From contig CAVRZD010000006.1 in NCBI GenBank assembly GCA_963725645.1, forward strand, positions 992,001 to 1,056,000: DNA of 64,000 nt, given 5' to 3'. This DNA is from JALYZC01 sp963725645 (lineage in GTDB: Bacteria > Actinomycetota > Thermoleophilia > Solirubrobacterales > Solirubrobacteraceae). The notes under the pieces are model-generated. The model was not told where the DNA came from. It saw only the letters and a list, made by a program, of their open reading frames with translations, and made no database searches. A program made the translations under genes and the position numbers. Positions 57,927-64,000 of the stretch are shown piece by piece; the stretch's first letter is position 1, and each line of letters starts with the position of its first letter.

Positions 57927-59342
57927 ATGGCCAGCGAATACGACCTGATCATCGTGGGGATGGGCTCGGCCGGCCTCGTGGCCGCCGAGTTCGCCTCCAC
58001 CCTCGACCTCAAGATCGCCGCAGTCGAGCGCGACCGCGTCGGCGGCGACTGCCTCTGGACCGGCTGCGTTCCCTCCAAGGCCCTGCTGGCGTCCGCGAAG
58101 GTCGCCCACCACATGCGCACGGCCGACCAGTACGGCATCGCGGCGGTCGAGCCGCAGGTGGACGGGGGGAAGGTGTGGGACCGCATCCGCTCGATCCAGA
58201 AGGAGATCGCAGACACCGACGACAATCCCGACCGCTACCGCGAGATGGGGGTCGAGTTCCACTTCGGGCACGCCACGCTGACCGGGCCCAATACGGTGCG
58301 GGTGGGCGACGACGAGGAGCTGCGTGGGCGCTTCATCCTCCTGTGCACGGGCAGTCGGCCGGTCGTGCCGCCGATCGACGGGATCGAAGACGCCGGCTTC
58401 CTCACCTCGGAGAACATCTGGGACCTGGAATCCGCGCCGAGCAGCCTGGTCGCGATCGGCGGCGGCCCGATCTCGGTGGAGATGTCGCAGGCCTTCCATC
58501 GCCTGGGGATCGAGACCCACACGCTGCAGAAGGGGCCGGGCATCCTGCCGCGCGACGAGCCCACGCTGGTCGAGGTGCTGGTGGACAAGCTCCGCGGCGA
58601 GGGCCTGGACCTGTGCTTCGACGTCGAGACCGAGCGGGTCACGATCGAGAACGGCACGAAGGTCGTGCACGGCACCCAGGCCGGCGAGCCGCGGACGTGG
58701 CGCGGCGAGGAGATCCTCGTCGGCGTGGGCCGTCGCCCCAACGTCGAGGGGCTCGGCCTCGAGGAGCTGGGGATCGAGACGAACCGCAAGGGGGTCGTGA
58801 TCGACGAGCGCTCGCGCACCAAGGTGCCCTCGGTCTACGCGGTCGGGGACCTCGGCGGGCGGTACCTGTTCACCCACTCCGCCGGATTCGAGGGCGTCCG
58901 GGCCGTGCGCGACATGTTCTTCCCGGGCAAGGGCAAGTTCACCAACTTCGTCCCCTGGTGCACCTTCACCGATCCCGAGCTGGCGCACGCCGGCCTGACG
59001 CTGGCCGAGGCGGAGCAGCAGTACGGCAACGACGACGTCGACATCTGGCGCCAGGACCTCGACCACTCCGACCGCGCCCGCGCCGAGGGCGCTCCGGAGG
59101 GCGCGATCCTGGTGGTGACGCACAAGAGGCGCGTGGTCGGTGCGCACATCCTCGCGCCGGCGGCCGGCGAGATGATCCACGAGCTCGGCCTCGCGATGCA
59201 GGAGGGCCTGAAGTTCGACGAGGTGGCGTCGCTGATCCACGTCTACCCGACGGTGTCGATCGGCATCGGCCAGCTCGCCGGCGAGGCGGCCTTCGAGTCG
59301 GCCCAGCGCTACCGCTGGCTGGTCAAGCGCTCGAAGGGTTGA
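57927..59342 (+). CDS. Flavoprotein disulfide reductase (dihydrolipoyl-dehydrogenase/mercuric-reductase-like)
   Basis: 471 residues. FAD motif LIIVGMGSAGLVAAEFA, redox-active cysteines in GGDCLWTGCVPSKAL (Cys42 and Cys47), NAD-binding AIGGGPISVEMSQAF and the second FAD site VYAVGDLGGRYLF are all intact. At the C-terminus the usual His-x-His-Pro-x-x-x-Glu dyad of lipoamide dehydrogenase is altered to LIHVYPTVSIG: the second His is Tyr and the Glu is missing, so a classical lipoamide or glutathione role is doubtful. No partner 2-oxoacid dehydrogenase genes lie nearby. ATG 57927 follows GGGAG. Confidence 0.82.
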   Translation: MASEYDLIIVGMGSAGLVAAEFASTLDLKIAAVERDRVGGDCLWTGCVPSKALLASAKVAHHMRTADQYGIAAVEPQVDGGKVWDRIRSIQKEIADTDDNPDRYREMGVEFHFGHATLTGPNTVRVGDDEELRGRFILLCTGSRPVVPPIDGIEDAGFLTSENIWDLESAPSSLVAIGGGPISVEMSQAFHRLGIETHTLQKGPGILPRDEPTLVEVLVDKLRGEGLDLCFDVETERVTIENGTKVVHGTQAGEPRTWRGEEILVGVGRRPNVEGLGLEELGIETNRKGVVIDERSRTKVPSVYAVGDLGGRYLFTHSAGFEGVRAVRDMFFPGKGKFTNFVPWCTFTDPELAHAGLTLAEAEQQYGNDDVDIWRQDLDHSDRARAEGAPEGAILVVTHKRRVVGAHILAPAAGEMIHELGLAMQEGLKFDEVASLIHVYPTVSIGIGQLAGEAAFESAQRYRWLVKRSKG

Positions 59343-59371
59343 CCGTCCACGCGGAGTTCCGAAACAACGTC

Positions 59372-59377
59372 TAACGT
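59372..59377 (+). promoter_or_regulatory. Leaderless-type -10 box TAACGT
   Basis: TAACGT stands 6 bases before GTG 59384 of the 74-residue membrane protein gene. Confidence 0.5.
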
Positions 59378-59383
59378 GGCCGA

Positions 59384-59608
59384 GTGCTCGTCGTCTTCTA
59401 CGCGCTCGGCGCGTTCCTGCTGACCGCCGGCCTGATGATCGCGCTCGACGTCAACGACCTGGCCACCCGGATGTCGCAGTTCGACGCCGAGCAGGCCGCC
59501 AAGTCGACGCGACCGCGCAAGCCGATCACGATCAACGCCGCGCGCGCGATCGGCGGCATCCTCGTCGTCCTCGGCACGATGAACGTGCTGCTGGCGACGC
59601 AGGTGTAG
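59384..59608 (+). CDS. Small two-helix membrane protein
   Basis: 74 residues. Two hydrophobic segments, VFYALGAFLLTAGLMIALDV and AIGGILVVLGTMNVLLA, flank a polar loop (NDLATRMSQFDAEQAAKST, then RPRKPITINAARA). No family recognised. GTG 59384 is supported by a TAACGT box 6 bases upstream, making leaderless expression likely. Its stop lies 7 bases before that of the convergent ArfB gene. Confidence 0.6.
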   Translation: MLVVFYALGAFLLTAGLMIALDVNDLATRMSQFDAEQAAKSTRPRKPITINAARAIGGILVVLGTMNVLLATQV

Positions 59609-59615
59609 GACCTCG

Positions 59616-60029
59616 TCAATCCTCGGGTCCCGGGCGCCGGCGCTCGCGCTTTCGCTGGGCACGCCTGCGCTTGGCTTCCAGTCGCGCGCGGCGCGAGGCC
59701 TTCGTCGGCCTCGTCGCGCGACGCGTGCGCGGCACGGCCAACGCGGTCGCGAGGCGGGAGCGCAGCCGCTCGAGCGCGAGCTCGCGGTTGCGCGCCTGCG
59801 AGCGGGCGTCCTGCGCCACGGCGGTCAGCCGCGGGCCGACGCGCGCGATCACCCGCCGCTTCTGCGCGTCGGTCAGGGCGGCGGAGGCGGCGACGTCGAA
59901 CGACGCCTCGATGCGCGAGGCGGTCACGTTGGCGTGCTGCCCGCCCGGTCCCGAGGAGCGGCTGGCGCGCAGCTCGATCTCGGAGAGGGGGACGGCGACG
60001 CCACGCGTCACGGGCATGGGATCGTCCAT
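59616..60029 (-). CDS. arfB: ArfB-type peptidyl-tRNA hydrolase (alternative ribosome rescue)
   Basis: 137 residues. The class-I release-factor GGQ motif is intact in ASRSSGPGGQHANVTASRIE, preceded by PLSEIELRASRS, and the C-terminus is a long basic tail (RPTKASRRARLEAKRRRAQR) expected to lie in the mRNA channel of stalled ribosomes. No tRNA or stop-codon recognition domain is present, as in ArfB. It releases peptides from ribosomes stalled without a stop codon. ATG 60029 or 60017. Divergent from the patatin gene. Confidence 0.88.
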   Translation of the reverse strand: MDDPMPVTRGVAVPLSEIELRASRSSGPGGQHANVTASRIEASFDVAASAALTDAQKRRVIARVGPRLTAVAQDARSQARNRELALERLRSRLATALAVPRTRRATRPTKASRRARLEAKRRRAQRKRERRRPGPED

Positions 60030-60095
60030 ACGGAACGTGTAGCGGAACGGCACGCCGGCCGCGTCCACCGCCCCGGGCGCTGCCATCATGTGGGC

Positions 60096-61157
60096 ATGAG
60101 GGTCGGACTCGTGCTCGGCGCCGGCGGCGTGATGGGCGGTGCGTGGCTCACGGGCGGGCTGCACGCCCTCGCCACCGAGACGGGGTGGGACCCCGCGACC
60201 GCCGACCGCATCGTGGGGACCAGCGCGGGCTCGATGATGGGCGCCCTGCTCGCGGGCGGCGTGCCGCCGTGGTTCATGGTCGCGCACTCCGCCGGGGAGA
60301 CCTTCGACGGGCTCCACGACGCCGGCGGCCGGCCGCAGCGCGAGGCCAGCCGCTCGGCCGGGGCCGAATACCGCATCGACCGCGGGACCCGCCTGCCGAT
60401 CGGCCCCGGCTCGTGGCGCCTGGCGGTCACCAGCCTCAGCAACCCGACGCGCCATTCGCCCGCGACGCTGTTCGGCGGCTGGCTCCCGCGCGGCGTGATC
60501 TCCACGGAGCCGCTCAAGGACACGATCCGGCGCGTGGTGCCGGACGGCTGGGTCGACCATCCCGGGACCTGGATCATGGCCTGCGACTACGCGACCGGCC
60601 GGCGCGTGGCGTTCGGGCGCGACGGCGCACCGCCGGCCGACCTCACCGACGCCGTCGCCGCGTCGTGCGCGATCCCCGGCTTCTTCACGCCCGCGGAGAT
60701 CGGCGGGCGCGACTACGTCGACGGCGGCATGCATTCGACGTCGAACCTCGACGTGCTCTGCGACGAGGGGCTCGACCTCGTGATCTGCCTGAACCCGACC
60801 TCGTCGCTGCACCCCCCGCACGCCTGGAACCCGGCTGAGCGCGTGGCGGCGGCGTTCCGGCGGGTGTCCGGGCGCCGGCTGGGCAACGAGGCCCGAGATC
60901 TGCGCGCGACCGGCGCGCGCGTGGTGCTGATCCAGCCTCTGACCGAGGACCATCGGGCGATGGGGCCGAACCTGATGAGCACCCGCAACCGCAACCCGGT
61001 GATCGAGACGGCGATCGAGACGGTCACGCGCCAGCTGCGCGAGCCCGAGGCGCGCGAGGCGCTCGTGGGCCTGCCGCCAGGCGAGCCGCACAAGGTCGCC
61101 CGCCCGCCCGGGCCGCCGTCGACCTGGCCCGCGGTCGGGCCGGCCGCGCGGGCGTGA
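60096..61157 (+). CDS. Patatin-like phospholipase
   Basis: 353 residues. Oxyanion loop GLVLGAGGVMGGAW, nucleophile elbow VGTSAGSMMGALL (G-x-S-x-G) and catalytic Asp in GGRDYVDGGMHSTSN (DGG) form the Ser-Asp dyad. Substrate is likely a membrane or stored lipid. ATG 60096. Its stop overlaps the start of the downstream exported hydrolase (GTGA), beginning a coupled run of three genes (patatin, hydrolase-like, VOC). Confidence 0.9.
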   Translation: MRVGLVLGAGGVMGGAWLTGGLHALATETGWDPATADRIVGTSAGSMMGALLAGGVPPWFMVAHSAGETFDGLHDAGGRPQREASRSAGAEYRIDRGTRLPIGPGSWRLAVTSLSNPTRHSPATLFGGWLPRGVISTEPLKDTIRRVVPDGWVDHPGTWIMACDYATGRRVAFGRDGAPPADLTDAVAASCAIPGFFTPAEIGGRDYVDGGMHSTSNLDVLCDEGLDLVICLNPTSSLHPPHAWNPAERVAAAFRRVSGRRLGNEARDLRATGARVVLIQPLTEDHRAMGPNLMSTRNRNPVIETAIETVTRQLREPEAREALVGLPPGEPHKVARPPGPPSTWPAVGPAARA

Positions 61158-62584
61158 CGGCGACCGCCCGCTACGTCCACGCGCTGGCGCTGATGGCGCT
61201 GGTCGCCGTGCTGGCGGCTGCTTCCGCGCGCGCCGACGAGGCCCCAGGGGGCGCGTGCCTCGGCGACCCGTCCGCGACGGGCGTGCCGATGCAGCCCGGG
61301 CCGCGCCTGCGGTTCGGGATCACCCCGGCCGGCGAGGCCGGCGCCCTCGGGCCCGCGGTCCCGGTCGTCCCCGACGACCCGCCGCGGACGCTTGCCGCAC
61401 TCGACCGACTGCGTGCCCCGAAGGCCCCGTTGGTGCTGCGGCTCAACCGCTTCTTCTGGGCCGACGGCGAAGCCGGCATCGCGCGCTTCCTCGCGCTGGC
61501 GAAGCGCTACACCGACGCGGGGTACGTCGTCGAGCTCCAGGTCCGCTATCACCCGGCGGCCGGCCAGGAGGGCAACGTTGCCGGCTTCGTCGGCTTCGTG
61601 CGCGAGGTCGTGGACCGCTTCGGGCCCAACCGCCGCGTGGTCGGGCTCCAGGTCACCAACGAGGTCAATTTCACGATCTCCCCGGACTCCTCCGACGGGG
61701 CGTACGCGGGCGCGCGCGACGCCCTCATCCAGGGCGTGATCGCGGCGAGCGACGAGGCGCGGCGGCGCGGCTTCCGCCAGCTGACCGTCGGCTTCAACTG
61801 GTTCTACCGCACGGATCCCGGCAGCGAGGCGGGCTTCTGGGCCTATTTGCGGGACCACGGTGGGCCGGCCTTCGTCGCAGCGGTGGACTGGGTCGGGCTC
61901 GACGCCTACCCCGGGACGGTCTTTCCGCCGGTCGAGGTGCCCGGCGGCGAGCGCGACGGGATGGTGGCGGCGATGAGCGCGCTGCGCACGTGCTTCATGC
62001 CGATCGCGGGACTGGGGCGCAGCGTGCCCATCCACGTCGAGGAGAACGGCTGGCCGACCGGTCCCGGGCGCGCCGAGGACGCGCAGGCACGCGCACTGCA
62101 GACGATGGTGCGGGCGGTGCACGACTTCCGCGGGACCTACGGGGTGACCGACTATCGCTGGTTCGACCTGCGCGACCACAACACCGGCTCGGCGAACTTC
62201 CAGCACCACTATGGACTGCTGCGCGACAACTACTCGTCAAAGCCGGCCTTCGAGGCCTACCGGCGGCTCGTGGACGAGCTCGCCGTGCGCGAGCCCGATG
62301 CCGGTCTCGGGCCGGTGCGACTCGGGCTGCGCCTGCGCTACCGCCGCGGCCGCTGCGCGTCGGTGCGGGCGACCGTCACCGGCGCCGACCGCGGACTGGT
62401 GCGGCGTCTCGACGTCTCCGTCGGCTCGCGCCGGCTGGCACGGATCCGCCGGCCCCCGCTGGCGTTGACCGTCCGCCGCCGCGGACTCTCGCCGCGCCAC
62501 CGTTACCGGCTGCGGCTGCGAGCCACGCTGGCCGACGGCCGGGCGACCACGCTCGCACGACGCCTCCGAGCCTGCGCCGCGTGA
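61154..62584 (+). CDS. Exported glycoside-hydrolase-like protein (TIM barrel)
   Basis: 476 residues. A signal (ALALMALVAVLAAASARA) precedes a TIM-barrel domain with LVLRLNRFFWADGEAGI, GLQVTNEVNFTIS (acid/base Glu, ~residue 168) and PIHVEENGWPTGP (nucleophile Glu, ~295), then DYRWFDLRDHNTGSANFQHH; the arrangement fits clan GH-A glycosidases. The C-terminal ~110 residues are a basic beta-sandwich (GLRLRYRRGRCASVRATVTG) seen in exported proteins of this class. GTG 61154 overlaps the patatin stop. Polysaccharide substrate unknown. Confidence 0.75.
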   Translation: MTATARYVHALALMALVAVLAAASARADEAPGGACLGDPSATGVPMQPGPRLRFGITPAGEAGALGPAVPVVPDDPPRTLAALDRLRAPKAPLVLRLNRFFWADGEAGIARFLALAKRYTDAGYVVELQVRYHPAAGQEGNVAGFVGFVREVVDRFGPNRRVVGLQVTNEVNFTISPDSSDGAYAGARDALIQGVIAASDEARRRGFRQLTVGFNWFYRTDPGSEAGFWAYLRDHGGPAFVAAVDWVGLDAYPGTVFPPVEVPGGERDGMVAAMSALRTCFMPIAGLGRSVPIHVEENGWPTGPGRAEDAQARALQTMVRAVHDFRGTYGVTDYRWFDLRDHNTGSANFQHHYGLLRDNYSSKPAFEAYRRLVDELAVREPDAGLGPVRLGLRLRYRRGRCASVRATVTGADRGLVRRLDVSVGSRRLARIRRPPLALTVRRRGLSPRHRYRLRLRATLADGRATTLARRLRACAA

Positions 62585-62937
62585 TCCACCACGTCACCTT
62601 CGAGGTCGCACGGGAGCGGTGGGAGGCGTGCGTGGCGTTCTACGCGTTGCTGGGCTTCGAGCGCGTGCAGCCGCCGCCGTCGCTCGCCGATCGGGCGGTG
62701 TGGGTCCGGCGCGGCCCGACCCAGGTGCACCTGATGGACGTCGACGAGCCGGTGGTGCTGCCGCGCGGCCACGTCGCCGTCGTCGTCGCCGATTACGACG
62801 CGACCCTCGCCGCGCTGGCCGCGGCCGGCCACGACGTCGAGCCGCGGACCGAGCACTGGGGCTCGCCGCGGGCGTACGTCCGCGACCCCGCCGGGAACCT
62901 CGTCGAGCTCATGGCCTTCCCGCCGGACGGCGGATAG
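62581..62937 (+). CDS. VOC-superfamily (glyoxalase-like) protein
   Basis: 118 residues, one VOC module: IHHVTFEVARERWEACVAFY at the start, then GPTQVHLMDVDEPVVLPRG and the terminal YVRDPAGNLVELMAF (metal-binding Glu). The first His (IHHV) and final Glu are the usual ligands. GTG 62581 overlaps the previous gene's TGA. Its own stop TAG (62935-62937) is also the first half of the TAGGCT box for the next gene. Confidence 0.8.
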   Translation: MIHHVTFEVARERWEACVAFYALLGFERVQPPPSLADRAVWVRRGPTQVHLMDVDEPVVLPRGHVAVVVADYDATLAALAAAGHDVEPRTEHWGSPRAYVRDPAGNLVELMAFPPDGG

Positions 62938-62940
62938 GCT
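62935..62940 (+). promoter_or_regulatory. Leaderless-type -10 box TAGGCT overlapping a stop codon
   Basis: TAGGCT stands 7 bases before GTG 62948 of the RDD gene; its first three bases are the stop codon of the VOC gene. Confidence 0.5.
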
Positions 62941-62947
62941 TCGCGCA

Positions 62948-63736
62948 GTGAACCCGACCCACGTCATGGGGCGGCGCGTGGTCGCCTTCATCATCGACTA
63001 CCTGCTGCTCGGGGCGGCGTTCGCGGGGCTCTTCTACGCCCTCGCGACCCACACGGACCAGACGGTGCACCTCACCGGAACGCACCTCAACGTCACCTTC
63101 GGCCGCGACACGTACTACCTCCAGGGCGACGATGCGACCAGCTTCTATGTCATCGAGCTGCTGGTGGCGCTCCTGTACGGAGGCGTGATCCAGGGCCTGA
63201 CCGGAGGGACCATCGGGAAGCTGATCTGCGGGATCCGGGTCATGCGCGAGGACGGCAGCCGCCCGGGCCTCGGCCGCGGCGTGCTGCGCTGGGTACTGCT
63301 GATCGTCGACGACTTCCCGTACTTCATCCCCATGCTCACCGGCTTCATCGTCGCGCTCTCAAACGACCGCCGCCGGCGCGTCGGCGACCTCGCGGCCGGG
63401 ACGTTGGTCGTGCGTGCCGGGACCGCGGGCGTGCCGCTGCCGGCGCCCGCCGCGCAGCCGGCCGCGCCCACCCCGGCGCCGGCCGCGCCGCAGCCGACGG
63501 CGCCCAGGCCCGCCGAGCCGGAGCCCGCCGCGCGCGAGCCGGCTCCCGCCACACAGCCCGCCGCCACACAGCCCGCCGCCACACAGCCCGCCGCCACACA
63601 GCCCGCCGTGCCGCAGCCGCAGCCGCAGCCGCCGCAGCCGTCCATGCCCCCCGCCAACTGGTATCCGGACCCGTCCGGCAACGCGCGGCTGCGCTACTGG
63701 GACGGCGCGCGCTGGACGGACCACACCGCGCAGTAG
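62948..63736 (+). CDS. RDD-family membrane protein with C-terminal DUF2510
   Basis: 262 residues. RDD domain: MGRRVVAFIIDYLLLGAAF (Arg and Asp of the family name), GTIGKLICGIRVMREDG and LIVDDFPYFIPMLTGFIVAL, with about three membrane helices. A Pro/Ala/Gln linker (residues ~165-235), partly encoded by a 15-base tandem repeat, joins it to a DUF2510 tail, NWYPDPSGNARLRYWDGARW, a small Trp-rich module found in actinobacterial membrane proteins. Role unknown. Start GTG 62948 has a TAGGCT box 7 bases upstream. Confidence 0.85.
   Translation: MNPTHVMGRRVVAFIIDYLLLGAAFAGLFYALATHTDQTVHLTGTHLNVTFGRDTYYLQGDDATSFYVIELLVALLYGGVIQGLTGGTIGKLICGIRVMREDGSRPGLGRGVLRWVLLIVDDFPYFIPMLTGFIVALSNDRRRRVGDLAAGTLVVRAGTAGVPLPAPAAQPAAPTPAPAAPQPTAPRPAEPEPAAREPAPATQPAATQPAATQPAATQPAVPQPQPQPPQPSMPPANWYPDPSGNARLRYWDGARWTDHTAQ
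63551..63610 (+). repeat. 15-bp tandem repeat within the RDD gene
   Basis: ACACAGCCCGCCGCC occurs three times exactly (63551, 63566, 63581) and a fourth time with two changes at the end (63596). In frame it encodes a TQPAA repeat of the protein's linker. Being a multiple of three, changes in copy number would lengthen or shorten the linker without a frameshift. Confidence 0.85.
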
Positions 63737-63804
63737 CGACCGTCGCACGGTACGGCGGCGGACGCCGCGGCCCGCGAGCTTGACGGCGGGGGTGCCCGGC
63801 CGGA

Positions 63805-63810
63805 TACAGT
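63805..63810 (+). promoter_or_regulatory. Leaderless-type -10 box TACAGT
   Basis: TACAGT stands 6 bases before ATG 63817 of the last, truncated gene. Confidence 0.5.
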
Positions 63811-63816
63811 CGCGCG

Positions 63817-64000
63817 ATGGACGACGCCCCACAGCCACCCGCCGACACACCGCCCCCCGGCGAACCGCCCCCCGGAACGCCGCCCCCGCCGCCCGGCGGC
63901 GCAGCAGGCCCGCCGCCCCCCGCGGCGCCGCCTCCGCCGCCGCCGGCCGCCCCGCCCCCGCAAGCCGGATGGCAGCCGAGCCAGCCGACCTGGCAACCCG
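63817..64000 (+). CDS. Proline-rich N-terminus of a protein cut by the window end
   Basis: 61 codons are visible from ATG 63817; no stop before the window ends. The sequence is almost entirely Pro, Ala and Gly (PPPGEPPPGTPPPPPGG), turning into AGWQPSQPTWQP, a pattern common at the cytoplasmic N-terminus of actinobacterial membrane proteins with a DUF4190, RDD or similar domain. The TACAGT box supports the start. The main domain lies outside the window, so function is unknown. Confidence 0.55.
   Translation, partial: MDDAPQPPADTPPPGEPPPGTPPPPPGGAAGPPPPAAPPPPPPAAPPPQAGWQPSQPTWQP

Noticed and set aside
1..64000. CRISPR array, rRNA, tRNA, prophage or integron
   Set aside because: No regularly spaced direct repeats, no rRNA-like or cloverleaf sequence, no phage structural genes or integrase seen by reading; a tRNA search program would be needed to be sure about tRNAs.
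63817..64000. Proline-rich end of window as simple-sequence DNA
   Set aside because: It is in frame behind ATG and a TACAGT box and resembles known membrane-protein N-termini, so it was kept as a partial gene.

Overview
The window reads as chromosomal DNA of a very G+C-rich actinobacterium. Gene content fits the Thermoleophilia/Solirubrobacterales group best: OpcA next to zwf, a transaldolase/phosphoglucose-isomerase fusion, TreT-type trehalose synthase, RDD/DUF2510 proteins, many exported proteins with actinobacterial C-terminal domains, and start codons preceded closely by a TANNNT box (leaderless transcription). That placement is an inference. About 60 genes are packed on both strands, often with 4-bp stop/start overlaps. 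No rRNA, tRNA or CRISPR array was seen, and no gene-free stretch exceeds 300 bases.

Layout. 1-5.3 kb: end of a carotenoid oxygenase, a SnoaL-like protein, UDP-glucose pyrophosphorylase (frameshifted) and a Gfo/Idh-glycosyltransferase fusion. 5.3-16.5 kb: a membrane-anchored PLC-like phosphodiesterase, lipoprotein and SHOCT proteins, cupin/VOC, SDR, enoyl-CoA hydratase, an ABC exporter pair, an MmgE/PrpD protein and a PfkB kinase. 16.5-27.7 kb: an exported seven-unit beta-propeller protein, F420/nitroreductase-like protein with SDR, DUF5519 and tandem DUF427, hemolysin III, a GT87-like membrane protein, a DoxX / AhpD-like / radical SAM operon, a GT2 and a TMEM175-type channel. 27.7-29.0 kb: an intact IS630-family element. 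29-40.5 kb: central carbon metabolism, with ROK glucokinase and TreT on one strand and tkt, tal-pgi, zwf, opcA, pgl, a 57-aa protein and a histidine phosphatase on the other. 40.5-52.6 kb: cupin, flippase-like protein, zinc-ribbon protein, large membrane protein, small catalase, MFS, a 1167-aa BTAD/ATPase regulator and a DHA2 exporter. 52.7-64 kb: exported glycoside hydrolases and a propeller-phosphoesterase, a flavoprotein disulfide reductase, ArfB, patatin, VOC, RDD and the start of a proline-rich protein.

How the genes work together: glucokinase, Zwf/OpcA, Pgl, Tkt and Tal-Pgi would interconvert glucose, glucose-6-phosphate, NADPH and pentoses. UDP-glucose pyrophosphorylase and TreT would draw on the same pool for glycosides and trehalose.

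Non-coding highlights: (a) an inverted pair of about 170-185 bp elements with 15-bp terminal inverted repeats (392-562 and 7455-7639), each with the same end set at the stop codon of the gene before it; (b) two modular stem-loop arrays sharing sequence (18403-18510 and 44821-44985); (c) a window-wide leaderless promoter signature; (d) eleven apparent single-base indels, eight of them extra G residues packed into tkt and tal-pgi, most simply explained as local consensus errors.
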